A DNA stretch of 64,000 bases from assembly GCF_002563855.1 (NCBI RefSeq), contig NZ_PDJQ01000001.1, positions 1,798,001 through 1,862,000 on the forward strand. The letters run 5' to 3'. Below the pieces are notes generated by a model. That model saw only the letters and a program-made list of their open reading frames with translations, did no database searches and was not told the DNA's origin. Position numbers and translations under genes: made by a program. Origin of the DNA: Tepidiforma thermophila (GTDB lineage Bacteria; Chloroflexota; Dehalococcoidia; Tepidiformales; Tepidiformaceae). How positions within the stretch are numbered: position 1 is the stretch's first letter; each line of letters starts with the position of its first letter. Of this stretch, positions 41,548-49,523 are shown in pieces.

Positions 41548-42387
41548 GTGCCAACCTTCACCTGCGACGCGCTCGAATTCGCATACGAGAACGCCGGCGA
41601 CCCGGAGCTGCCGGCGGTGGTCCTCCTGCATGGCTTCACAAGCGACCTGCGGATGTGGCACCCCGTCGCCGAAGAGCTTGCGCGGCACTACTTCGTCGTC
41701 ATGCCGGACCTTCGCGGCCACGGGCGGAGCGCCGCTCCCGAGGACCCGGGGGCCTACACGGCGGATGCCCTGGCGGGGGACGTGCTCGCCCTACTCGACC
41801 ACCTCGAGCTCGAGGTTTGTGCCCTCGCCGGCTGCAGCTTTGGCGGGATGATCGCCCTCCAGGTCGCGGTTACCTGGCCTGGGCGGCTCGCCGCGCTGGC
41901 CGTGAGCGATGCGGGAGCGGCATACGCCCATCCACGCTACGACGAGCGGTACTGGCAGCGAGAACGAGCGATCGACGACTCGACCGAAATTGTTCGGAAG
42001 TTTGGAACCGCCGAACTGGGGCGGCGCGCCGCACTCAACGTGTCGGACCCATTCCTTGCCCGGGGGCTCCGCGAGCGGTATGCCCGCCTTTCGGCCGATG
42101 GCTGGCTGGGGTGCGCCCGCGTCCGCAAGGAGCGTCCCGACCTCCTTCCCGTGCTGCGGAGCAGGCTGACCATGCCGGTGATGATTGCGTACGGCGAGGA
42201 CGACCCGGTTCGCTGCGCCGCAGAGGTGATGGCCGATGAGCTGCCTGCCGCGCGCGTGGTGATGGTCCGCGGCGCCGGGCACGGGCTGCCGGCCGTCGCC
42301 CCGCACACCTACGCCAGGGAACTGCTGCGCTTCCTCCAGGATGTCGAGGAGGGGCGCGACGTGGCGGCCCGCCGAACGGCCGGCTGA
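41548..42387 (+). CDS. alpha/beta hydrolase (3-oxoadipate enol-lactonase-like)
   Basis: A 279-residue alpha/beta hydrolase: VVLLHGFTSDLRMWHPVAEE (oxyanion), LAGCSFGGMIALQ (nucleophile elbow GCSFGG), acid in IAYGEDDPVR, and His in VRGAGHGLPAVAP. The cap has the YWQRERAIDD region. The start is uncertain: GTG 41548 or TTG 41506. Divergent from the mannosidase. Confidence 0.82.
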   Translation: MPTFTCDALEFAYENAGDPELPAVVLLHGFTSDLRMWHPVAEELARHYFVVMPDLRGHGRSAAPEDPGAYTADALAGDVLALLDHLELEVCALAGCSFGGMIALQVAVTWPGRLAALAVSDAGAAYAHPRYDERYWQRERAIDDSTEIVRKFGTAELGRRAALNVSDPFLARGLRERYARLSADGWLGCARVRKERPDLLPVLRSRLTMPVMIAYGEDDPVRCAAEVMADELPAARVVMVRGAGHGLPAVAPHTYARELLRFLQDVEEGRDVAARRTAG

Positions 42388-42394
42388 ACGGCCG

Positions 42395-42411
42395 GAAATC
42401 CCGGGAATTTC
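42395..42411. promoter_or_regulatory. 17-bp dyad upstream of the TetR gene
   Basis: GAAAT (42395-42399) and ATTTC (42407-42411) flank CCCGGGA, an imperfect palindrome of operator size in the 101-bp spacer before the TetR gene. Autoregulation is plausible. Confidence 0.3.
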
Positions 42412-42488
42412 GAGGCGGCGAGCGAGATGGTAGAGTGACGCAGGACGCGACCGGCCCCTAGCGCGTACCTGCTTTCGGAGTCCAATCC

Positions 42489-43115
42489 ATGGGACGTTCC
42501 AGTGTCACAGCCGAGCGGCGCCGCCAGATTATCGACGCAACCGTTCGGGTGATGGGGGAGAAGGGGTGGCAGGAGGCCTCGATTGACGAAATCAGCAAGG
42601 CTGCCGGCGTCAGCCGCGGGCTGGTTTCCTACCACTTCGGCGACAAAGCGGCCCTCCTTGCTGGCGTCCTCGAGCGCTGCCGCGAAGTGTTTGTCGATAC
42701 GGTCGCCGTCTCAATCGGACCCGGGCTCGACCCGGTATATCGCCTGCGGATGGTGACCCGGACCGCCATCCTGATGGCGCGGAAGGAATCGCTTACCTAC
42801 GACGTTTTTCTGCACTTCACCGCCAGTGCCCGGACCGAACGGGCCCTTGGCGACCGCCTCCGCGAGCTTTACCGGGACTTCCGCCGCGGTATTGCCAACG
42901 CCATCCGCGATGGCCAGAGAATCGGCGCGTTCCGGCTCGATATCGACCCCGAGGCCGCGGCAGCTCACCACATCGGCACAGTTATCGGCATCGCCTTCCA
43001 GTGGCTGCTCGACCCCAACGGGTTCGACCTCGACCTTGCCGCGCGGAACGCAGAGGACGCCCTGGTCTCCCACCTCACTCGCCGGTTCCCACAGTTCGCG
43101 GAAGCCGACGGCTGA
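42489..43115 (+). CDS. TetR-family transcriptional regulator
   Basis: A 208-residue repressor. The N-terminal HTH is at residues 8-55 (RRRQIIDATVRVMGEKGWQE; SRGLVSYHFGDKAALLAGVL, the recognition helix being GVSRGLVSYHF). The C-terminal domain resembles BetI/TetR_C_6-type ligand-binding folds (LMARKESLTYDVFLHF). The ligand is unknown. Convergent with the cyclase gene; GGAG near the start (ttcggagtccaatccATG). Confidence 0.9.
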   Translation: MGRSSVTAERRRQIIDATVRVMGEKGWQEASIDEISKAAGVSRGLVSYHFGDKAALLAGVLERCREVFVDTVAVSIGPGLDPVYRLRMVTRTAILMARKESLTYDVFLHFTASARTERALGDRLRELYRDFRRGIANAIRDGQRIGAFRLDIDPEAAAAHHIGTVIGIAFQWLLDPNGFDLDLAARNAEDALVSHLTRRFPQFAEADG

Positions 43116-43130
43116 CGGTCCGGCTGCCCG

Positions 43131-44090
43131 CTACTTCAGAGCGATGGCATTGGGCGGAGACCCGATGCCGCCCGTTTTGTTGAGCGGCGCCGAGACCAGG
43201 AACGCTTCGTAACGCCCATCGGCGGCGCAATCGGCTGCCAGCCGCGAGAGGTCCCACAGCTCCCCGATGGCCATCCCGAACATCCCGAGGAGCCGCTCGT
43301 GGAGGAAGCCGCCGTGTTCCCGCCGCGGCGGCCACGCTTCGACCGAGGGAAGGTCGCTGGCGATTGCGCAGATGTGCAGGTTCCACAGGTACCGGGCCAT
43401 CGCCTCGCCCGCCGCGATACCGGGAGCCCGGAAGGTGGCCATGTTGGCCAGGGCTGCCCGGCCGCGCTCGTCGAGTCCCTCATACCATTCGGTCCACCCG
43501 GTCCGGAGCAGGAGCACATCGCCGGTTTCGAATGTGACGCCCTGGGCAGCCCGGCACGCTTCCAGGTCGTCCACCGTGAAGCGCCGGTCACTGGCGAAGT
43601 CGATCGCGTCGCCGCGGGCGGCGAAGAACCGTCCGATGTCGAGGAGAACGGCGCGGCCAGCAATCCCCCGGCGGGCCCAGTGGTCGATGCCGCCCTTCGA
43701 GCCCGGGCGGCCGGTGACCTCCTCCTTGCGGATGCCGTTGTAGAACCCGTACTGGGAGTTCCCGACATGAACCAGCGTGTCCCACTGGCTGCTTGCCTGG
43801 GGATAGAAGTTGTCGAGGACGTCGTCGTGGTGGATGGCGCCGCCGAAGATGGTCTGGCGGACCGCTCCACGGTTGAAGAGCGGCGGGTTCGGGAGTTCCA
43901 TGTTCCAGTTCAGCGGGAACATAACCCCGCGCTGGACCAGCCGGGCCGCGCGCGCGATGCGTTCCGGCGTCTGGAGGTTGAAGAGCCCGACCTGGTCATC
44001 TTTGCCGAAGAGCCACCAGGCCGACTTCGGCGGCGCGCCTTCGACCGCCGGGAGCTGGTCAAATGTCGGAAGTGTATCGTCGTCTGCCAT
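43131..44090 (-). CDS. cyclase-family (kynurenine formamidase-like) hydrolase
   Basis: A 319-residue metal-dependent cyclase-fold protein. The site normally reading HxGTHxD is here SSQWDTLVHVGNSQYG, the variant found in the longer subfamily. Further conserved parts are GIAGRAVLLDIGRFFA, GDVLLLRTGWTEWYE and CAIASDLPSVEAWP. Members hydrolyse amide or ester bonds of small ring or acyl substrates. ATG 44090 is used. It converges with the TetR gene, with only 15 bases between. Confidence 0.84.
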   Translation of the reverse strand: MADDDTLPTFDQLPAVEGAPPKSAWWLFGKDDQVGLFNLQTPERIARAARLVQRGVMFPLNWNMELPNPPLFNRGAVRQTIFGGAIHHDDVLDNFYPQASSQWDTLVHVGNSQYGFYNGIRKEEVTGRPGSKGGIDHWARRGIAGRAVLLDIGRFFAARGDAIDFASDRRFTVDDLEACRAAQGVTFETGDVLLLRTGWTEWYEGLDERGRAALANMATFRAPGIAAGEAMARYLWNLHICAIASDLPSVEAWPPRREHGGFLHERLLGMFGMAIGELWDLSRLAADCAADGRYEAFLVSAPLNKTGGIGSPPNAIALK

Positions 44091-44128
44091 AGCCGCGGAT
44101 TGTACGCGCCGCAGTCGTTGCGGCGACC

Positions 44129-45379
44129 TCATCGGTTGAGCAGGTAGCGGGCAAGCGCCTCGGCCGCATCGGATTGCCCGGCGAAAATGAGGGTAACCTC
44201 ATTGCCCTGGGGTTCGAGCTGGACCACGGTGACGCTATCACGCCGATCGGCCGTCAGCATCCCCGGCCGTTGGGTTAGGCGGTCTGCGCGCCGTTCGAGG
44301 AGCTCGCGGTGCCGGGACGCGAACTCGCCTGCTTCCTTCGCGTCCTGGAAGCGGATGCGCCACGCCATCGCGGGCCGTCCGTCAGCCGTCCGGTACAACT
44401 GGATGGTATCCGCCGCCCAGCCTGCAGCAGCCTGGAAGGATGGCAGGGCGGGCAGCGCCGACTGGAGGTAGCTGGCAAGGAGGAACTCGCCGAGGGAGTC
44501 CGAATCGTTCGCCTGCCAGCCTTCAGCCGGTGCCCCCGGCGGGATCGCCGCGCCTGACGGAGTCCAGCCGGTCCGGGGGAGGTCCGGGTGGAGCACGAGG
44601 GCGGTTGCGAGGGGTGACGCATCACGAAGCAGGCGATCCACGGCAGCAGGCCCGCTCCCCCGGAGCAGTGCGACCCATTCGGTTCCGTTCACGTACTGGA
44701 AGTTCACCTCGCGGGCGATGGCGGGCGGCGGAGCTGCGGATGCTGCGGGGGGCTGTAGCGCCGCTGCCGAGGCCAGGCGGGGCAGGAGCACCGTGGCCGT
44801 CCACCGTGACTCCGTCCAGGTAGCGTCACCTTCGAGGAGCGCCCGCAGGGCGAGCCAGGCGTCGGTCGTCCGGGCGGTTCGCTCCAGGGCCGGGATGTCG
44901 AAATGGTAGTCCTGGATCGCGTGGGCGAATTCGTGCGCAAGGAGGCGCTGCTCCCACGGCTCGAGCTCCGCCGGCGAACCGGGCAGGGGTCCGTTGCGAA
45001 CGAGCCAGACCTCGCGTTTGCCGGGCACGTAGAAGGCGCCGACGGCGTCGTCGAGCCCGGAACGGGAGGCCGCGGCGTAGTCGATGCCCTCGGGCAGCAG
45101 GCCGAGCAGCCGGTAGACGGTCGTCAGCCGGTCCATGCGTGCCGCATCCCGGGTGATCTCGCCGCCGAGGATGTCGGCGAGCCGGTCGCGCGAGACAACA
45201 CCGATACGCAGGGTCGAGGGCGGGGCAAGCCCCCGTTCCGCCGCAACCTGCGCCAGCATCTCCGCATAGGCCGGGGGGAGCGGCACAGCTGCAGGCCCGC
45301 CTTCGCCGCTGCCGCGATCGCAGGCGGGAACAGCAACGAGGACGGCAGCGAAGGCCACAAGCGAAAACCAGCGCAGCAT
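44129..45379 (-). CDS. lipoprotein with zinc-metallopeptidase-like HExxH motif
   Basis: A 416-residue lipoprotein. The signal sequence is LRWFSLVAFAAVLVAVPAC with the lipobox at VPAC. The domain has an intact HEFAH zinc motif (RLLAHEFAHAIQDYHFDI), so is likely a gluzincin-type peptidase or a pseudo-peptidase on the cell surface. A later Glu could be the third ligand (LEGDATWTESRW). The C-terminal region (FQAAAGWAADTIQLYR; GNEVTLIFAGQSDAA) resembles a folded domain of unknown function. ATG 45379 is used. Next to tRNA-Glu upstream. Confidence 0.78.
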   Translation of the reverse strand: MLRWFSLVAFAAVLVAVPACDRGSGEGGPAAVPLPPAYAEMLAQVAAERGLAPPSTLRIGVVSRDRLADILGGEITRDAARMDRLTTVYRLLGLLPEGIDYAAASRSGLDDAVGAFYVPGKREVWLVRNGPLPGSPAELEPWEQRLLAHEFAHAIQDYHFDIPALERTARTTDAWLALRALLEGDATWTESRWTATVLLPRLASAAALQPPAASAAPPPAIAREVNFQYVNGTEWVALLRGSGPAAVDRLLRDASPLATALVLHPDLPRTGWTPSGAAIPPGAPAEGWQANDSDSLGEFLLASYLQSALPALPSFQAAAGWAADTIQLYRTADGRPAMAWRIRFQDAKEAGEFASRHRELLERRADRLTQRPGMLTADRRDSVTVVQLEPQGNEVTLIFAGQSDAAEALARYLLNR

Positions 45380-45391
45380 CCGGGGCCAACC

Positions 45392-45421
45392 TTGCCCGAA
45401 TCGTCGCACGTTGGCTATCCT
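45392..45421 (+). promoter_or_regulatory. candidate promoter of tRNA-Glu(CTC)
   Basis: TTGCCC (45392-45397), 18 bases, TATCCT (45416-45421); each hexamer matches the sigma-70 consensus at 4 of 6. The tRNA begins at 45431. Confidence 0.45.
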
Positions 45422-45430
45422 CGATGAAAC

Positions 45431-45507
45431 GGCGCATTCGTCTAGTGGCCTAGGACACCGCCCTCTCAAGGCGGAGATCGCGGGTTCGAATCCCGCATGC
45501 GCTACCA
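45431..45507 (+). tRNA. tRNA-Glu (anticodon CTC)
   Basis: A 77-base tRNA with encoded CCA. The acceptor GGCGCAT pairs with ATGCGCT (one G-T at the end), the D arm contains CTAGTGGCCTAGG, the anticodon loop is CTCTCAA with anticodon CTC, and the T arm is CGGGTTCGAATCCCG. It reads GAG codons, and is the first of two Glu tRNAs in this window. Confidence 0.95.
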
Positions 45508-45516
45508 CGACAGTAT

Positions 45517-45548
45517 CGCGGGGCCCGGCGTCAAAACCGGGCCCCGCG
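45517..45548 (+). terminator. strong hairpin downstream of tRNA-Glu(CTC)
   Basis: CGCGGGGCCCGG (45517-45528) pairs perfectly with CCGGGCCCCGCG (45537-45548), a 12-bp stem with an 8-base loop, ten bases after the tRNA. There is no T run. Confidence 0.5.
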
Positions 45549-45589
45549 CGCTTACGATCGCCCCGTGCAGCTGTTCCCGGAGGCCCGCA

Positions 45590-45844
45590 ATGCGTTTCGC
45601 CGATGATGCGACGATCGAGGCCTACCGCGAGGCGTGGTCGGCCTGGCAGAAGCAGCTCGACCACCTCCACCGCGTCTTCCTCGACGGCGAGCCCATCCGT
45701 CCGGACCAGCTGAAAGGACTCCTTGGCCGCGAGGCGCGGGCGAAAGAGCGCTGGGAGGCGGCCCGCCGGAAACTGCTCGGCCTGGATTCACCGCTCGCTG
45801 AGCCCGGCGGCAAGCCAGCAGAGGGTGGAAACCCGTTCAAGTGA
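45590..45844 (+). CDS. small hypothetical protein
   Basis: An 84-residue soluble protein, predicted helical and charged (ATIEAYREAWSAWQKQLDHL; REARAKERWEAARRKLLGLD), with a Pro/Gly-rich C-terminus. ATG 45590 has GGAGG upstream. No family is recognised. It precedes the CcdA gene by 64 bases on the same strand. Confidence 0.65.
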   Translation: MRFADDATIEAYREAWSAWQKQLDHLHRVFLDGEPIRPDQLKGLLGREARAKERWEAARRKLLGLDSPLAEPGGKPAEGGNPFK

Positions 45845-45908
45845 TGGTCAAGACAGGGACCTTCGCCCGGGTGCCGGCGGGCGGCGTGCCCCTACAATGG
45901 GTAGTGGC

Positions 45909-46922
45909 ATGGCACGAGAGGGCAGCATCGCACACCCCCGTCTGAACCGGACGACCGGCTACCTGTTGCTGGCGCTCCTGGCAGCCATTCCGGTGGTCCT
46001 CTTTGCGGCCGGTCCGCTCTCGAGTGGCAGTTTCAGCCTCCGCGGCCCCGGAGGCCCGCTCCTGGCATTCTCCGCCGGTGTGCTCTCGTTCGTGTCGCCT
46101 TGCGTGCTGCCGCTGGTTCCGATATTCATCGCGCAGATCTCGGGTGCGAGCATCGAACACGGGAGAGTGGTGGCCAGCCGCCGGGTGACGTTCACCCACG
46201 CGGTCGCCTTCGTGACTGGCCTCTCGATCGTCTTCATCGCCCTCGGAGCGGCAGCCGGCCTGTTCGGCTCGTACGTGCTGGTCGACCACCAGCAGCGGCT
46301 CGGGGAAATTGCCGGTGCGATGCTCGTCCTCATGGGCGTCCTCGTCGTGCCTCCGCGCGGCAGGGCCGAGCCATTGCTCTCGGCGCTTCTCTTGCTGCTT
46401 TGCACGGGGGTATTCGTCCTGCTCGCCGACCTCGGCGACCTGCAGAATGACCGGCTGCGGTTGGCAGCGCTGGGCCTGGTCCTGCTGGTAGTGTGGCTGC
46501 GCTTCGCCGGATACGTACAGCTCTCGGTGTTCCAGCGGACCTTCGAAGTACCGATTGCGCGCAACCATGGCGTGGGATACCTCCGCTCGGCGTTCGTGGG
46601 CGGAGCATTTGCGCTGGGGTGGACGCCGTGCGTGGGGCCGATCCTCGGCTCCATCCTGACCCTGGCAGCCACATCGGGTGAAGCGCTGCGGGGGACCTAT
46701 CTGCTCACCTGGTACGCAGCCGGTCTCGCCGTGCCCTTCCTGATGGCCGGCCTCGCGGTCTCGGACGCACAGCGAATCATTCGGCGGGTTCAAAGGTATG
46801 GCCCAATCATCGAGATCATTAGCGGCATGGCCCTGATCGTGGTCGGAGTCCTGCTCGTCAGCGGGCGCCTGACGGCGCTGAACGACTTCTTCACGTTCGC
46901 GGATTTCAACCAGGGCCTCTAG
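45909..46922 (+). CDS. ccdA: CcdA/DsbD-type cytochrome c biogenesis membrane protein
   Basis: A 337-residue membrane protein of the CcdA family. It has a long N-terminal TM helix followed by the two reactive Cys in conserved PC motifs, FVSPCVLPLVPIF and GWTPCVGPILGSIL, which carry electrons across the membrane to reduce apocytochrome c or thioredoxin-like proteins. About seven or eight TM helices; there is an extra hydrophobic stretch at 160-210 (LLSALLLLLCTGVFVLLADL) that makes it longer than the minimal 220-residue form. ATG 45909 is used. Confidence 0.88.
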   Translation: MAREGSIAHPRLNRTTGYLLLALLAAIPVVLFAAGPLSSGSFSLRGPGGPLLAFSAGVLSFVSPCVLPLVPIFIAQISGASIEHGRVVASRRVTFTHAVAFVTGLSIVFIALGAAAGLFGSYVLVDHQQRLGEIAGAMLVLMGVLVVPPRGRAEPLLSALLLLLCTGVFVLLADLGDLQNDRLRLAALGLVLLVVWLRFAGYVQLSVFQRTFEVPIARNHGVGYLRSAFVGGAFALGWTPCVGPILGSILTLAATSGEALRGTYLLTWYAAGLAVPFLMAGLAVSDAQRIIRRVQRYGPIIEIISGMALIVVGVLLVSGRLTALNDFFTFADFNQGL

Positions 46923-47019
46923 CAAAGGGTGCCCCCTCGACATCGCTCGCGGGCGGCCCAAGGGACAGAACAGGTGCCCGGAAGCGCCCGGCATGGTAGC
47001 CTGTTCCGAGACGTACAGC

Positions 47020-47096
47020 GGCGCGTTCGTCTAGAGGCCCAGGACGCCACCCTTTCAAGGTGGAGATCAGGGGTTCGAATCCCCTACGCGCTACCA
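47020..47096 (+). tRNA. tRNA-Glu (anticodon TTC)
   Basis: A 77-base tRNA with encoded CCA. The acceptor GGCGCGT pairs with ACGCGCT, the anticodon loop is CTTTCAA with anticodon TTC, and the T arm is AGGGGTTCGAATCCCCT. It reads GAA and wobble GAG, and complements the CTC tRNA 1.6 kb upstream. Confidence 0.95.
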
Positions 47097-47107
47097 GCAC
47101 CACTGGC

Positions 47108-47136
47108 GAGGCCCGACATCTGTCGGGCCTCTTTTT
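47108..47136 (+). terminator. rho-independent terminator after tRNA-Glu(TTC)
   Basis: GAGGCCCGACA (47108-47118) pairs with TGTCGGGCCTC (47121-47131), followed by TTTTT. Eleven bases after the tRNA end. Confidence 0.93.
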
Positions 47137-47346
47137 GTTGCACCCGCTCTGGCAGTTCGCCGCTGGCGCGGCCGCTGCCACGTTATCACCCGGGTCGGGC
47201 GGGGGGCGCCATAGCGAACCTCGGCCGGGGCCAGTCGGCCGGAAGCCCGAACGGTGAACGGCATCCCATGCGGCCCGGCGGAAACGCGAACGGCCGGGGG
47301 ATGCCCGGCCGTTCCGGTGTGCGTTGCCTGACGGGGTTCTGGGGGT

Positions 47347-47422
47347 TGGTGGAGCTGAGGGGATTCGAACCCCTTACCTCAACACTGCCAGTGTTGCGCT
47401 CTCCCGATTGAGCTACAGCCCC
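47347..47422 (-). tRNA. tRNA-Ala (anticodon GGC)
   Basis: A 76-base tRNA on the minus strand with encoded CCA. It starts GGGGCTGTAGCTCA, has anticodon loop CTGGCAG with anticodon GGC and T arm AAGGGGTTCGAATCCCCT-type sequence, and acceptor GGGGCTG/CAGCTCC. It reads GCC/GCU. It lies in the spacer between tRNA-Glu and the ABC transporter. Confidence 0.94.
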
Positions 47423-47492
47423 GCCCTTCTCCTCCTGATAGTACCAGCAGGCGCAATTCCGCGCCAAACTGCCGCCTGCCGAACGGCCACGC

Positions 47493-48464
47493 CTACCGCC
47501 GTGTTCGCGGGTCGAGCGCGTCCCTCAGGCCGTCGCCGAGGAAGGTGAAGCAGAGCATGAGTGTGGCCACCATGACGGTGGGCCAGATGAGTTGCACAGG
47601 GTGCACCTGGATGGAGTCCAGCCCGGCGCCGATCAGCGAGCCGAGTGACGCATTGGGAGGCGGCACGCCAAGGCCAATGAACCCCAGCGTGGCTTCGGCG
47701 AAGATGGCGAGCGGGATGCCGAACGTCGCAGAGACGATGACGGCGCTCAGGGTGTTCGGGAGCATGTGAACCCGCACCACACGCCAGGGGCTGGCGCCCA
47801 TCGCCCGCGCGGCCGTGACATAATCCTGTTCCTTGATCGAGAGCATCTGGCCGCGCACCAGGCGGGCGACCGTCGTCCAGCTGACGAAGGAGATGGCGAT
47901 GATGGTGACGAGCAACACCCCGTTGAAGCCGGGGATCTGCGGGTCGCCCTCACCGATGATGGGCCAGTCCCGGCCGAGCAGCACCTGTCGCAGGAGGATG
48001 ATGGCGAGCAGGTCGGGGAAGGCGTAGGCGAGGTCGGTAATCCACATCAGGACGGTGTCGCTCACTCGCCCGGCGAGCGCTGCGGCCATGCCGATGGTGA
48101 CCCCGATGAGGAGAACGATGACCTGGGTCCCGATGCCGATTTTCAGTGAAAACAGGGTCCCCTGGAGGAGGCGGGACCAGAGGTCACGGCCGAGGGTATC
48201 GGTGCCCAGCCAGTGGTCCCAGCTCGGATTCTGCTCAGTCGCCTGGAAGTCCGGGACAGTGGGATCGTACCGCTGCACGGTCCGGCTCACGTCGGCCGCG
48301 AATGACACCGCGGCGATGACGATCAGGATGACGCCTGCCGCGACGGCGAGCCGGTTCCGGAGGAGCCGCTGCCATGCCTGGGCCCAGAGGCCGCGCTGTT
48401 TGGTGTGCAGCTGTTCGCTGAGGAAGTCGAATGGCTGGGCGATGGGTTGGTCAGTGGCGGCCAC
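47493..48464 (-). CDS. peptide/nickel-type ABC transporter permease (OppC/DppC-like)
   Basis: A 323-residue inner-membrane permease of BPD_transp_1 type. It has a hydrophilic N-terminus, a first TM helix (LAVAAGVILIVIAAVSFAAD), the family OppC-N region (HWLGTDTLGRDLWSRLLQG), and the EAA motif region EQDYVTAARAMGASPWRVVRVHMLPN. The C-terminus is LGDGLRDALDPRTRR, as in OppC/DppC. I prefer GTG 48464, since the upstream TTG 48524 would overlap the preceding permease stop. The gene is last of SBP-permease-permease on the minus strand. Confidence 0.9.
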   Translation of the reverse strand: MAATDQPIAQPFDFLSEQLHTKQRGLWAQAWQRLLRNRLAVAAGVILIVIAAVSFAADVSRTVQRYDPTVPDFQATEQNPSWDHWLGTDTLGRDLWSRLLQGTLFSLKIGIGTQVIVLLIGVTIGMAAALAGRVSDTVLMWITDLAYAFPDLLAIILLRQVLLGRDWPIIGEGDPQIPGFNGVLLVTIIAISFVSWTTVARLVRGQMLSIKEQDYVTAARAMGASPWRVVRVHMLPNTLSAVIVSATFGIPLAIFAEATLGFIGLGVPPPNASLGSLIGAGLDSIQVHPVQLIWPTVMVATLMLCFTFLGDGLRDALDPRTRR

Positions 48465-48498
48465 GGTGGCAGTCCTGGCTGAAGATGATTGGAGCGTA

Positions 48499-49446
48499 TC
48501 AGTACCGGATGCGGGGGTCCGCAAGACCGTAGAGCAGGTCGACGACCAGGTTCATGAACGCGATGATGACCGCGTAGAAGACGGTCACGCCCATGATGAG
48601 CCCGTAGTCGCGGATCAGCACGGAGCGGACAAATTCGCGCCCGAGCCCGGGGATAGCGAAAAGTGTTTCAATGACGAGTGAGCCTGTGATGAGCCCGGCA
48701 AAGATCGGCCCGAGGACCGTGAGGACCGGGATCATGGCATTCCGGGCTGCGTGGCGGACCACCACGACGAATTCGCTCAGGCCTTTCGAGCGTGCGGTGC
48801 GAACGTAATCCTGCCGCAGTACCTCGAGCATCGACGCCCGGGTAATCCGCGCGATGAACGCCATGGGCAGGAATCCGAGCGCAACGGTCGGCAGGACGAC
48901 CTGCCGCCAGTTGCTGAAATCACCCCGGAACCAGTCCGTAAAGCCGTAGTCGGAACTGAGCACATTGAACCAGCCGAGCTTCACCGCGAAGACAATCGTC
49001 AGGAGCGGGGCCAGGACGATGGACGGCATGGCTGCGCCGATGGTCGCGATAAATACGCCTGCGTAATCTCCGGGGCCGTTCTGGTTCAGGGCTGAAAGGA
49101 TGCCCAGGGTCAGCCCGAACACCGTGGCGAAGAGAAACGTCGCGATGCCCAGCTGCACGGAGACCCGCATCCGCTCACGAATGATGTCGGTGATGTCCCG
49201 GTTGTTCGCGATGGAGATGCCGAAGTCGAATTTGGCGAGGTTTGCTAGGTAATTGACGTACTGAATGGGCAGCGGGTCGTCGAGCCCGTATCGGCGCTTC
49301 AGGTTCTCCAGCGTCGCCGCGGGCAGTGGCTTGTCTGTATCAAACGGGCCTCCCTCCACAGCGTGCATCAGGAGGAACGTGATGGTGGCGATGGCGATGA
49401 TGAGGGGAATCATCGCGAGGATGCGCCGGATGGTGTAGGCGACCAT
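48499..49446 (-). CDS. peptide/nickel-type ABC transporter permease (OppB/DppB-like)
   Basis: A 315-residue permease with six TM helices. It begins MVAYTIRRILAMIPLIIAIA, typical of OppB/DppB, and carries the LGLDDPLPIQY-type loop (RRYGLDDPLPIQYVNYLANL), an EAA loop EVLRQDYVRTARSKGLSEFV, and ends DLLYGLADPRIRY. It pairs with the OppC-like subunit. ATG 49446 is used. Confidence 0.92.
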   Translation of the reverse strand: MVAYTIRRILAMIPLIIAIATITFLLMHAVEGGPFDTDKPLPAATLENLKRRYGLDDPLPIQYVNYLANLAKFDFGISIANNRDITDIIRERMRVSVQLGIATFLFATVFGLTLGILSALNQNGPGDYAGVFIATIGAAMPSIVLAPLLTIVFAVKLGWFNVLSSDYGFTDWFRGDFSNWRQVVLPTVALGFLPMAFIARITRASMLEVLRQDYVRTARSKGLSEFVVVVRHAARNAMIPVLTVLGPIFAGLITGSLVIETLFAIPGLGREFVRSVLIRDYGLIMGVTVFYAVIIAFMNLVVDLLYGLADPRIRY

Positions 49447-49467
49447 AGCGGTTTCCTTGGGACGTGA

Positions 49468-49499
49468 CGGAGCCGGGACCGGGCCCGGTCCCGGCTCCG
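49468..49499 (-). terminator. perfect 32-bp palindrome between SBP and permease genes
   Basis: The half CGGAGCCGGGACCGGG is followed directly by its exact reverse complement. As RNA it makes a very stable hairpin between the binding-protein stop (49524) and the OppB-like start (49446). No T run. The typical role would be partial termination or protection of the binding-protein mRNA. Confidence 0.55.
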
Positions 49500-49523
49500 C
49501 AGCGGTTCACCCTGGGGTGGACG

